Shown piece after piece: positions 22,862 to 33,933 of a stretch of 64,000 nt of DNA (positions are counted from its first letter, which is position 1; every line of letters starts with the position of its first letter). The position numbers and the translations under genes are program-made. The stretch is from Siphonodentalium dalli (taxonomy: Eukaryota > Mollusca > Scaphopoda > Gadilida > Siphonodentaliidae), in the NCBI GenBank assembly GCA_032622095.1, contig CP136064.1, positions 251,410,484 to 251,474,483 on the forward strand. Direction: 5' to 3'. The notes below the pieces were generated by a model. That model was given only the letters and a program-made list of their open reading frames with translations, was not told the DNA's origin and did no database searches.

Positions 22862-22968
22862 CGGCCGGTTCACGGGCCCCTGGGGAAAATTACTAAATAC
22901 CAATATTGACTATACCACTGGTATATTGGTATTTTAGTAATTCCCCCAGGGGTCTGTGGGCCAGTTCA
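22862..22968. repeat. hairpin, ~45-bp arms
   Basis: GGCCGGTTCACGGGCCCCTG pairs with CAGGGGTCTGTGGGCCAG, and TACTAAATACCAATAT pairs with ATATTGGTATTTTAGTA. Short AT-rich loop. Likely a small foldback element nested in the host transposon. Confidence 0.75.
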
Positions 22969-24644
22969 CAGTGATATTATATGTTCTTTCGCGGATCCCG
23001 GTGTGCCCGCGCGGTCCGTATACTAAATAACACATATTATGTATTATTATCTTGTTGATATATATACGGGTACATATACAATACATTTTTACAATCAAAT
23101 TATAACATAATAATATAGAAAGGCAAGTAAATAATATTAATAATAGCTGCATATGACATAAGCAGTTATAAAAAAAACTGAGTATAAATCATTCACTATT
23201 ATCCTCGATGTGAAAATGTTCGGACTAATTGTCTCAACATGATTATTGTCTACAGTGCGATTGGGTGATTTGAATCGCAAATGATGTTCAACTCTATGTA
23301 AATATATTCTTTTTGTAACAGCAATTAGAAATGTATATATAGTCCGGTCTTGGCGGTTTACAGTTATAGTAGCGGACACCCCGCCAATCTTGCAACCACT
23401 GGCCACGTCACTACTATAGCTTACCAGTTGGTTATTAATTACTACCATTTCTGAAACACCCCTCCGTGCTAGCAAGGTGTTATTCAGTTAAATGTGTTTA
23501 TAATAATATATACATGAACAAGATCACATCCACATTTCGGACCAACTGCGGATCACAGCGTAGGTCTTAACTTTAAGATTATCTTATGACACCTCACATG
23601 CACCAGTCTTAAAGTTAAGACCAAAGTTAAGACCATCGTAGGTTAAGACTTTGTTCGTGAAACGCACTTATGACTGAAGTTTGAACTTATGACCATCTTA
23701 AGTCCAAACTATATCATAAGTTGCCATCATGAAACAGGGCCCTGGTGACAGCAATGAAATAAATTTCGCCATTTGGTAAATCCACCATTCGGACTGCCGA
23801 CAAGATGACCACGGTCTCGGGCTGCTATATAATACATAGCCACTTGGGCTGTTTATTATTCCTGCCGGGCCATAACCATAACGCCCTCAACATAATCTTA
23901 TTGTTATATTGATTTTATTTCGAATGTCCTGATATACTTGGTATAATAATATACCGGTACACAGCTGCCGGTACATGCAATAAGGGTCTATTCTCATTGC
24001 ACACGCGCGTGCGATTAATCGCAGCGTTTTTTAAGGTGCGTGTTAACATAACGCAGAGCGATTCGTGATCAATTACCTTCCTCAAACAACCACGTCCTAT
24101 TCGCGACCAATCATCTTATGCAATCAACCTCGTCATCGAGATAGCCGTTACAGAGAATGGCATGGTTCACTCGTTCACATATACTATCCGGGTACAGTCA
24201 TTCTCATAACTGATGGGCGATAAAATAATAAATGAAGTACGGGAAGGAAATGGCTTGGAAAGAAGTTTCCAACGTATAGCTAGCATCAGTGGTGATTTTT
24301 GTAGAATTCAATCGAATTATATTACCTGTCAGTCTCGCGCAAAACTGTACCCAGGATTGTGAATATATAGATTGATAGTAATGTGCCGTTTAGCATGTGC
24401 GATCACTAATGATAAGCCGCCGATGACGATCAAATTGAAATCAATCGCTCATGCGAACAGCGTCCTGGCGACAGAATGAGACCTGAAACGATGCGTGTGT
24501 GACTCATAAGGTCGAATTCTGAGTCCCATCACTTATTCTATTTGAATGGTGGTTCGATGAGCACTCGATGATGGGGGAGGTGTCTGAAAAAAGAAACGTT
24601 CATACACAGGGTTGAACATAAAAATCCCTCCCAACCAGGGGGGG

Positions 24645-26117
24645 GGGGTGTCGGAAAAAAATTCCAGGCACGTATGATGGGGTGGGTGGGTGTCTCTTGG
24701 GTCCAAAAAACAGTTTTTTCCATATGCCAATTTTTTTTTCCATTCCTGCTATTGAGTCTTATTTTGATGTGTTTTGAACAGAAACAGGTCATATATAGTT
24801 AATACTAATGCTATACTACATATAGAGGTTATCAGAAGTTGGATCAGTTGCACAATGGCCAACAATAACCCAAATTCAACTTGATAGAACTAGACACTGC
24901 GCTATTGGGAAAATAAAATTTAATCAGGATACCATCTACTGATACAACAAAATAAGAATAACTATGCAGAACTCAGCTGAAAATAAGCAATAAAATGAAA
25001 GCACACTTGACCATATGTGACTTGGAAATAAAGATATAATAAATAATGGAATAAAATAGACTTTTGACAACGTAAAACAAAATCTTAACAAATACATTGA
25101 AGGCCAGCCGGGCCAGCTTGAACAATTTCACATTGTTTTCCATGTTAATGTGGATCAGCTTGTAATGTTAATCAGAGTAACGAAGATTTTATCGTCACTG
25201 ATATAGTGAGCAAAAAAGAAGTAAAATTGGGCTATCCATCCATATTATTCCCAATTATTACGAAGCCTATTACTTCAGGCAGTGGCTACCAGCCTGCCAT
25301 TACATGCTATAACATGTTTCCTCAGTTCTGGTTTCTGAGATGCCCCAAGAAGAGTCATGCATGTATATCATGGTTATGTTTGGTATTAGCATTATTCTTC
25401 AAACTGGGATGAACTGGGATGAACAGTTGTATTTCCACATGTTTTGATAAACAATTTGATTCCAGCAATACAGTAATGCCCTAATTAAACGACTCCATAA
25501 CCACAGCAGAATAATGGGTAATTTTCAGGATTTAGTCGGAAATTAAAATTAAATTACCCATTATTCTGCTGTGGTTATGGAGTCGATTAATTAGGGCATT
25601 ACTGTATATCACATAGCAAATATCAAAATATCAAATAATCTGAAATTTGTTGTACCGGTACCATGTATTCTGTAGAATACTCAAATGTGATTATGTGACT
25701 AGATCATGTGACTATATATTATGAAAATGAATGTTAATAAAAACCTTGGCACTCTGCCTATATATCCCTAGAAATGTGATTATGTTGACACATTTCTTGA
25801 TTATTGACACTTATATGATAAATTCAAATAGTATAGTTATATCATTATGCACTGTTCTATTCAAATATAGCGCAATAAATTATGATAATGCAGGATAATC
25901 AGCTATTTGGTTGCTCAATTGATAATTTTTCTCAAATTTAAGTGGGGTGGGTGTCCAAAAACTGACCGGAAAAAACTTCCTGAAACGGAAAAAAAAGGGT
26001 GGGTGTCCAAAATTGCCTGGAAAAAAAGGCCGGAAACGGAAGAAATTGGGTGGGTGGGTGTTCCGAGGCCGGAAAAAAAAATCATCATACGTGCCTGGAA
26101 TTTTTTTCCGACCCCCC
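24645..26117. mobile_element. 1.47-kb G-rich-ended DNA transposon, copy A
   Basis: Ends share GTCGGAAAAAAATTCCAGG followed by CACGTATGATG, inverted, with C/G runs outside. An inverted homologue lies at about 55880-58390. The two are alignable across the whole length, including the subterminal GGGTGGGTGTCC tandem phrases, the 24750-24900 block and the 25200-25450 block. Copy A keeps the uninterrupted CATAACCA site (TGGTTATG at 25371-25378) that is split by a hAT-like element in copy B. ORFs across the G/C-rich ends (up to 105 codons) are chance. Confidence 0.75.
25471..25604. mobile_element. 134-bp TA-flanked MITE nested in copy A
   Basis: Starts CAGTAATGCCCTAATTAA and ends TTAATTAGGGCATTACTG, flanked by TA on both sides. 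Copy B of the host transposon, near 56315, has the uninterrupted site AGCAATATATCACATAGC (as reverse complement). This confirms a TA target duplication. Confidence 0.9.
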
Positions 26118-26839
26118 CCCCCCTGTCCCAACCATGGGTCTATCATCCTCCCTACATGCAAATTTATTTGTTTTTCCTCCAACAAATTGGGGTCTCATCC
26201 CCTCTTTCGCCATAATTTTTACTGAATATCATATGCTTGAGTACAACTGTTTAAATGAGCTTTATTCAGAAAGACGATTTTTGTCAGACCTAGCTAACTA
26301 TAAAGTAAAAGTTTGAAAGATCTAATTCAACCACTTGAGTACACTTTTGATAATCTTGAGTGATAATAACAATTATATACACAAAACTCCTGTAATATGG
26401 GTTGTGGTCGTACTATATCGTGTTATATACGTTTCAAGCTGGAATAAAATATGCATATTTATGCCCAACTACATGGAATTGAACCCTCTATTTCTAATTA
26501 TAATTAGCTAGATATAAATTGTGTCCTCAAAACTTATGTCCATTTTGATGGCATGGCTCGTTATACTCAACTTATACCTGAGTAAATCTAACTGATGAAC
26601 ATTAAAGTTAATGTGTCAGCATATATATATGTGGTCACCCCAACCAAAAGTACTGTATCATCCTCCAACCTACCCTAGCCCTGTGTATGAATGTGTTTGT
26701 CAGACCCCACCCCTATATATTGGGGGGCACTCTTAGCAGTGGGAGGAAGAAATGCAATCGAACACACATATAGAGCCGCTCGACCTTAAAAAACGCTGCG
26801 ATTAATCGTACGCGCGTGTGCAATGAGAATAGACCCTAA

Positions 26840-27560
26840 ATTAGAGAAATTCACGCCTCGCTTCCGTTCGTTAACTATATCTAAAAATATAAAAATTGGA
26901 GAAAAAAAATCCCATTTAAATCAAGCAGGGGCCGCGGGTGGGGGGGGGGTGTTAAAAAGTGCGATACACAATCCCCCCGGCTGGGTGGGTGTCCGGAGGT
27001 CAAACAAGTATTCTCACAGATCATGCAATTTTTATCCAAATACAATATTTTACTTTGTTTTTAGTTTAAAACAGATTGTAGGTGTTCTATTCTTCTCTGT
27101 TGACTAGAAATGAATCACTTAATTAAAGGCCCATTACATTTTCGAGTCACTGATTTTTTTTTTAGTGCCTTCATATATACGGTTTAATAACATAAAATAT
27201 GATAAAAATACTATAATTCATCACCATTTGAAACGTCTGTGTCTCAGATGATACCCATAGAGTAATAGAAAACAGCTTAAATCATAGAAAGATCACCCCG
27301 TTAAGGCTCCCATGCAGAATGCAAAAGAATTCAAATTAATAATGTGTTTTCAATGGAAGGGAAATAAATGGCAGCCTAGTCAAGATGTCGTATATATGGT
27401 TGGGTTTCAATTGGAATATTCCTGAAGGAAATTGAGTGCTGTATCTGCATGATCGAATATCCAATCTTATTTCTTGGATAGATGAAATATTGAAAATTCT
27501 GAACAATGTGCGTTACATGTCAAATTGTCACAGTGTTTAAATAGTACACACAACTTATCG
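26840..27560. other. non-genic; G-run and TE scraps
   Basis: 26938-27007 resembles the G-rich subterminal phrases of the 24645-26117 family (GGGTGGGTGTCCGG). The rest is AT-rich with no recognisable feature; the 94-codon ORF at 26823-27107 spans the scrap and is not supported. Confidence 0.4.
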
Positions 27561-27599
27561 GAAGCGCAAGTGCGTGTAAACATGTTTTATTTGTGTAAT

Positions 27600-28520
27600 A
27601 GAGTACAAATACTGGGGGACTGGAGGATAAGTTCTTGAAATTTATATTTACACGACCCCCCCCCCCCACAAACATGCAGTTAATTACAAACAATTTCGTA
27701 TGTTTAGAATCCATTATATTATATATTGTATTCGACAACCAGTCGTACTGCCAAATATTCATGGTGTGTGTTGATTTTGAAGACAGGTGGGTGTATGAGG
27801 GGAGTATATATATGCCGACTAATCAGGGGACACATGCATTATAGAGGGGGTTAAGGTGATGTGAAATGTTATACATGTATAGAGAATCTACAACTCGTCC
27901 CCAGTATATAATTTACTGGACGAGTTTTGTAAATTCAGCTATAAACTGGGGACGAGTTGTTGATTCTATTTTTACATGATCAAAACCTTTGACAAAACAT
28001 ACTTAAATCAACAAATGGGACGCGAAATTAATGTCGGCTTCTATAAGGCATGCGATGACGTTTCGCGTAACTATACGTTGCTTGCCTGCGTAAAGAAATA
28101 GTCCCAGACAAATAAAGACTCTTTAATGGCGTATAATTAATGACATAACTTTTCAAACTCTTCATTCATTATAGTTTGTTGGACAAACATTGGAAGCCAT
28201 AGTATTTTGAGACGTAGCGTACGGAATATAAACATAGGACAAACCGGAAGTCAAAGGTCATCTGGCACTATTTCCTGTTATTAAACGAACGTTTAATATC
28301 ACAATTTATAGAATGGGTTTATTGAATGGAATAAGGGTAGGATCATGTAATAAATAGTTATATAGGTGTGGTTGGATTTTTCGATAATCTTAGTTTATGT
28401 CTACATCCTTCCAGTGGATATAGTGTTTGGTTACTAACTTGTCAGTTTTATTCACCGAATTTAGTCCATAATATGTCTTTAATGTCGCCAGTCTTACCCA
28501 AATTGACAACTGGGAATATC
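27600..28520. mobile_element. repeat family X, left copy, with ~480-bp insertion
   Basis: 27600-27878 and 28359-28520 are together the inverted counterpart of 55310-55740. Shared blocks include ACAAACATGCAGTTAATTAC, CAAATATTCATGG, GGGTGTATGAGGG, GTGGTTGGATTTTTC and TAATATGTCTTTAATG. The partner lacks 27879-28358, so that segment is an insertion bounded by GTTATA on both sides. Within it, 27887-27968 is a hairpin (CAACTCGTCCCCAGT against ACTGGGGACGAGTTG). Confidence 0.65.
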
Positions 28521-29450
28521 AACAAAATTACAAAATTACTTTTGTTTTGGGTACTGTACGCCAAATGTTGTTGTTGGTTTCTATAGTCTCCGAGTCGGAG
28601 AATAAGGTAACAATTTTTCCATTATTTGAATGTCTGTTGAGTACGAAGTAGTGTTACGGATGGCAAATTTACCGGAATGCAAAAATACAAATTGTCGTTG
28701 TCGAGTAATTTTTGTACAGTTTTCAACAAAATGAATCAAATACAAGTTATATTATATGCATACTAGTCCCATATAATCATTTAAGTTATTGTATCGTCGC
28801 TAGTCAGTGAGTGGCTTGGGTGTTCTCCCCGTATCATCATAATATTTTAAGCGATCGTGTGTGCGATCGGATTAACAATCCAGTATCCCTCAATTACTTT
28901 ATTTGATTACGGAAAATCGTAATTTAATTGACGCCATTTTATGGCTCCAGTCATAAATTCAATTTATATCAAATTATCAACTTTTAAATTATTAAATTTT
29001 AAGATAGCCTATTAACCTGAGCGTTTACAGAATACATCTTCGACTAAAATTACTTATGTTTCTATATATTATCGATATTAGATCGTTGTTGTCACCGGAA
29101 ATTTAATGAAAATGGCGTACAGTACCTCTTTAAACGTTGGAAACCAGTGCTATATTAGTGCAGCGAAAGTTCGCATAAATTCATTGACTGCATATATATG
29201 GTTAGAATCTATATATATACTTGTATTCTCAACTTAGTTACTAATATCAAACATAGTACCAATTAGTTTCACAGAAACAGGTATTTCCCGATTCCTCCAA
29301 TTTTCCAGATGCTGTTGCCATGGAAACCAGATTTATTCCTCACCAGTATCTGGTAGTCCGGGCACCCGTTGTTCAAAGAACATATGTACCAAATGTCATG
29401 CTTTAATCCGGCCAGTCACGATTTTTTTTGTTAATCCACTGGGCTAATAA
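28521..29450. other. diverged TTAA-element remnant and unique DNA
   Basis: 28540-29125 corresponds in position to the TTAA element 54824-55265 of the inverted partner, but is rearranged: TTGTTGTTGG at 28566 and CAGTACCTCTTTAAACG at 29119. 28645-28800 is the inverted partner of 19325-19470. 29126-29190 (GTTGGAAACCAGTGC) matches 54760-54820 inverted. No coding. Confidence 0.45.
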
Positions 29451-30224
29451 GGGTGGATACACACATGCATGTAATATATGTAATTATCGTGTATTTGGCG
29501 CTTTACATGGATCATACAGACCATGTAATATGTGTACGCTGACAACCCAATCATTGCGGCTATGTTTGGCCATAGTGAGTCAAGCTCTGAACGTGAATAG
29601 AGCCATTGACTGAACAAAGTCGCCAGGCCGCTTAAAATAATTGTTCGCGCGATAACCCAAATGTTGGACTTTCTGTTTAAATCATTGTCAGTCTTCTCTT
29701 GATTTTTATACAGGTGATGATTGGTGGGGGGGGGGGGGGCGCAATATTATCAGGCTATATATGATTCCGAAAGCTACCTGGCAGGGTGGCTAACTCTGAG
29801 CTATTTAAGTAAAACACATTATATTGTACCTTCTTGTCCCGATTATTCCGACCGATACATTCAACTAAGCCCCTTAGCGATTTGAAGCTTTCGAAACCCC
29901 ACGCCAAGCAAGCATCATGGTAGAAAATGTTCTATATCAAGCCTGTATACGCCAGACGTGTCGCTTCTGGTGTTCGTGCATTAATAAAATGCCAGATATC
30001 ACAGACTTGACTTATTTCCACATCCGTAAGAGAAGACATGTTTTGGACTGGCCTTAAATGTCCCGATAGCAGAGAGTTTGACTTCGCTTATGACTACTCA
30101 CTTGTCTGGCATGTTAACAATGAACCACTCGCGCGCAGGTGATCAATGTTGTCAATTATTGATGTGGCCATGTAAAATACATGTATTTTACATACAGAGA
30201 TTACATGCATGTGTGTATCCACCC
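29451..30224. mobile_element. 774-bp PIF/Harbinger-like MITE
   Basis: Flanked by TAA at 29448-29450 and 30225-30227. Terminal inverted repeat GGGTGGATACACACATGC and its complement, about 25 bp. A G15-like run lies at about 29727-29740. The homologous region of the inverted partner (near 54750) lacks this element. Non-autonomous. Confidence 0.8.
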
Positions 30225-30227
30225 TAA

Positions 30228-31007
30228 GGCGAAAATTCTTATTAATGTTACCAACACAAAAGTTTATAGCAAAATCAAAACGTTTCAGTAATAGATAGTG
30301 CCATTGTGTTGGGCAACGTTTTTTATGATATATGATGAGCGATTATATATAATATATCACCTGTTTGCAGCTAGTTGAGCAAATTGTATATATTGCTGCA
30401 AAAGTTATATACTAATCGATCGTAAATCACAGTAATATTGTTTTTGTTTGTTATTGAGGATAGGTAAGCTCAAGTTGGCTTGGGAACTTTTGTCGAATTG
30501 GACCTGACAAATTGAAGTATATAGGCGATTTTGTTCGTTAGCGTTTTCTTGTGATATATGATGGGCGATTACCGCTTGTTTGAAGCTATATATATGCGTT
30601 ATTCTCTGATCCAATATATCATGCTAGGTGATCAAATTGCATACATAATTGCATACAAAAGTTACTAATCAGTCGTAAATCATGATGAACTATTTGTGCG
30701 TCTGAGTCATTATGTCAACTGAGGGACATTAGCTTTGTCGTGGAAACCGATTAGGTGAGAACAAAGGCGCTACCTGTCGCGGTAATTAAGAAGTTGATAT
30801 TGATTCCGTTGTGGTAAATCACCGCTTACCAGTTAGGTCATTAGTGTCAACATCACGTTCGAGGCCATTAGCAGGCGTGCATGAGAAGAGCATAGATTGG
30901 GTGTCAAAAATGTCAAACTTTGCAAATCATATAAAAAGTATAGGCTGGAAATTTTTCCGTCACATCAGATCTGTCTTTCTCGTAGAAACTATTGAAACAG
31001 AACGAAG
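30228..31007 (+). promoter_or_regulatory. conserved 5' flank and promoter of ORF copy 1
   Basis: About 780 bp are shared, in matching order, with the flanks of the other ORF copies. Immediately upstream of the ORF are an octamer-like TTTGCAAAT (30919-30927) and a TATA box TATAAAAAG (30930-30938), 78 bp before the ATG. The same pair at the same spacing precedes the other three intact copies. Octamer plus TATA resembles replication-dependent histone (notably H2B) promoters; the functional reading is inference. Confidence 0.65.
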
Positions 31008-31367
31008 ATGAAGGTGTTCACGTATTTCACAGACGAGCAGCTGGAAGCGTTCGGGAACTCTCACGTAAAACTGAAGTCATCTGAGTTCCGCTTCGAGAGA
31101 GCATGCACACAGGTTACTCTTCTGAATGGCAAACTTAAAGGTATGAAGACAAGATACGACAAAGCTAAAGAACAGGGCAACGGGAGTCGATGCTATCAGT
31201 TTCGGTTGCGGATGGCGGTCATTGAAGGTGTTCGAAATATGTATTTCGATTATGCTTCCGAGAAGGCGGAGCTGATCGGACAGTTGAAGAAGAGCCTGAC
31301 AGAGCAGCTGGCTGCGGCGGGAACCCCGGAGGAGGCGGAATGTCGGGAGGTGGTTATCGTTGTCTGA
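31008..31367 (+). CDS. 119-aa unknown protein, histone-type 3' end (copy 1)
   Basis: Intact intronless ORF. I do not recognise the family. The protein starts MKVFTYFTDEQLEAFGNSH and is charged and mostly helix-favouring over residues ~20-103. It contains FRFERACTQ, a central SRCYQFRLRMAVIEGVRN and YFDYASEKAELIGQL. It ends with an acidic TPEEAECREV tail and hydrophobic VIVV. Cysteines at about 33 and 62 are kept in all copies. There is no signal peptide, membrane segment or catalytic motif. The ATG follows AACGAAG and is the only start shared by all copies. The TGA is followed 33 nt later by a histone-like stem-loop. Three other intact copies (35994, 40909 and 53586) differ by few residues and by single-codon length changes in the acidic tail. 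It could be a cellular multicopy gene or a gene carried by an unrecognised mobile unit. Confidence 0.75.
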   Translation: MKVFTYFTDEQLEAFGNSHVKLKSSEFRFERACTQVTLLNGKLKGMKTRYDKAKEQGNGSRCYQFRLRMAVIEGVRNMYFDYASEKAELIGQLKKSLTEQLAAAGTPEEAECREVVIVV

Positions 31368-31399
31368 TAACCCGGCGTTTATTCGCCAACAAACAAAAA

Positions 31400-31415
31400 G
31401 GCACTTTTCAGTGCC
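31400..31415 (+). terminator. histone-type 3' stem-loop (copy 1)
   Basis: GGCACT-TTTC-AGTGCC forms a perfect 6-bp stem with a 4-nt loop, followed by AACCAAA. The animal histone mRNA signal is GGCTCT-TTTC-AGAGCC then ACCA; the fourth stem pair differs by a compensatory change. An AATAAAGAGAAACAC stretch begins about 10 nt later, resembling a purine-rich histone downstream element and also containing AATAAA. SLBP/U7-dependent processing is inferred. Confidence 0.75.
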
Positions 31416-31723
31416 AACCAAATTAAATAAAGAGAAACACAAATTGCTATAAGTATATCCTCAAAGTTGATCCATGTCCGCCCATTGTAAGCATTGTACA
31501 TCCACAAATATATTTTGAAAACATATGTTCCTACCAAAGAGAACTGGTGGCTTGTTAATTTCTGCTAAATTGTCTCACAAACATGGTTAAAATAGTTACA
31601 AAGTTTATCACATTCAGATGAATGTTCGAGGCGCAACAACTGCTATATGCATCCCCAATAATCGGTTATTAATCCAGCAGCTTTTGGTGTAAACAATATT
31701 TATTTAATAAATCAAACACAAAA

Positions 31724-32300
<577 letters not shown>

Positions 32301-32331
32301 CTGGAGATAAAAGTTAGCAATTTTCGCACGG

Positions 32332-32896
32332 TCATTGTATAAATTTACGCTTAAATTCGTCAAGGGTGTTTGACGAATTTATTGAATTCGATAAACTATT
32401 CCATGCTCGTGTAGCCGAAGGCAGAAAAGTATTCATGTAAATGTCTCTATTGCTGCCAGGCGGGTGGATACTAACATGCCTAAAATTGTAACCAGATGAA
32501 GTGGAATCGGGAGGAATCATGTTTGATATATAGGTTACTAGTCATTTTGAAAAAATTGTATCATTTTCTGTTTTGTTCTACGAGCGGCAATTGTTTCCCA
32601 ACCGGTTTCTAATAGTAGGTTGCAATCGCTGGTACTTTTCGTGGCCCAGTGACAATTCGTGCCATTTCATACTGTATATCTTCGATATAATTGCTCATAT
32701 ATTTTGGTATGTTATCCCATACTGGTGATGCATATTCAAGGGTGGGTCTAACAAAAGCAAGATATATATTTTCAAGGGTCTCTCTGCTCAGTCTGAATTT
32801 GTGCTTCCTAATTATATTTACCTTTGTCCATGCCCTATCAGTTATGTTACTTATGTGAGTTTCCCCATGAACCGATGTTGTCAAAAGTGAGGCCAA
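32332..32896 (-). pseudogene. LINE ORF2 C-terminal region
   Basis: 32896-32609 encodes an RT thumb-like segment (LAFVRPTLEYASPVWDN), typical of LINE ORF2 downstream of RT. 32520-32332 encodes YMNTFLPSATRAWNSLSNS and ends in a stop, the usual C-terminus of Jockey/CR1-like ORF2. A frameshift separates the two. Confidence 0.9.
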
Positions 32897-32941
32897 GATG
32901 TTCGTGATTTTCTACTTCAGTTATGTGACAACCAGCCATGA

Positions 32942-33885
32942 TTATAGGGGTGGGTGAACTATATTTGTAGATTTCTTCGATATCACCAAAGCTTCAGTTT
33001 TGAGGGGATTAAATTTTACAAGCCATTTTTGGGACCATTCGACAATAGTGGCAATGTCTCTATTAATTATTTCAGCTGCTAAAACAGGGTTCTCGACACA
33101 TAAATATATTGATGTATCATCAGCAAATAGACGTATGTTGCACGTGATGTTTTCGGTTATGTCGTTAATGTAAATCAGGAATAACAATGGGCCTAATAAG
33201 CCTTGAGGCACACCTGCGGAAACATTTTGCCAGTCAGAACTAGCATTATCGATTATAACTCTCTGTTGACGACATTCAAGATTAGATTAAATTAGTTCAT
33301 ATACTTTACCCGTTATTCCAAGTTTCATAAGCTTAAACAGAAGACCTTTGTGCCAAACCTTGTCAAAGGCTTTGCTTATGTCACAAAAAATACATCGAAT
33401 TTCTTTACCTTCGTCCAGAGATCTGCTAATATAGTCATATATGTCAGTAAGCTGATATACTGTAGACCTTTTTTGAATCCAGATTGGTAAACAGAAAGTA
33501 ACTTATTTTCGTCTAGGTATGTCCAAAGATATTAATTTTGTAAATGCACTTAGATATACAGCTCAGAAGTGAGATAGGGCGGCAGTTCGCTATTACGCTT
33601 GGGTCACCATTTTTAAAAATGGGAGTCACATTGGATTTTTTTTCCATTCACGCGGATAGTAACTCTTGTTTGTGAAAATATTAAAGAAATGTGAAAGTGG
33701 TTTAGCATACGTGGGCTAATATTATCATAGCCACAGTCTTTGGACACTTTCAACTTTTTAAGAGCTGATGTGATTGTTATGTCCGCTAGTTCAGGATCAG
33801 TTTCTGTATATTGAATGGTAGAGCTCAAGTGAGTATTGCACAAATTATCATCAACTTTAGATACTTCACAAAAATAATCATTCAT
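32942..33885 (-). pseudogene. LINE reverse transcriptase, frameshifted
   Basis: Pieces in at least two frames: KKLKVSKDCGYDNISPRML (RT motif 0/1, 33885-33613), then DISKAFDKVWH (motif A aspartates, about 33350-33382), then a shortened GVPQG-LLGPLLFLIYIND (motif B, one residue fewer than the usual GVPQGSVLGPLLF), then RLFADDTSIY (motif C, 33115-33135). The catalytic aspartates remain but frameshifts inactivate the protein. Confidence 0.9.
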
Positions 33886-33933
33886 TCAACGCATGTGCCT
33901 TTTCGGAAGGGGAAACTAAATAACAGTTGTTGC

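Larger units (their letters stand above)
21864..23741. mobile_element. 1.88-kb DNA transposon, GGGCCTGTTTCATGA ends
   Basis: Left end GGGCCTGTTTCATGAAGC and right end (reverse complement) GGGCCCTGTTTCATGATGG. Long subterminal regions rich in CTTAAGT/ACTTAAG and TAAGACT motifs are inverted relative to each other. The interrupted flank (CCAGATCT | TGGTGACAG) can be compared with the intact neighbour CCAGATTTGGTGACAG at 21807. That comparison gives a 2-4-bp target duplication. No transposase ORF is visible. It contains two smaller nested insertions (22531-22837 and 22862-22968). Confidence 0.75.
23984..26836. mobile_element. 2.85-kb PIF/Harbinger-like non-autonomous element
   Basis: Flanked by TAA (23981-23983 and 26837-26839). 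Ends are GGGTCTATTCTCATTGCA and its complement, with inverted similarity running ~50 bp through CGATTAATCGCAGCG. A GGG-starting TIR with a TWA target is typical of PIF/Harbinger. The interior holds another transposon (24645-26117), which in turn holds a MITE (25471-25604), giving three levels of nesting. No transposase reading frame. Confidence 0.8.

Noticed and set aside
25880-26316. Overlapping ~100-codon ORFs on both strands
   Set aside because: Produced by the low-complexity G/C and A-rich end of a DNA transposon; no frame is preserved in copy B.
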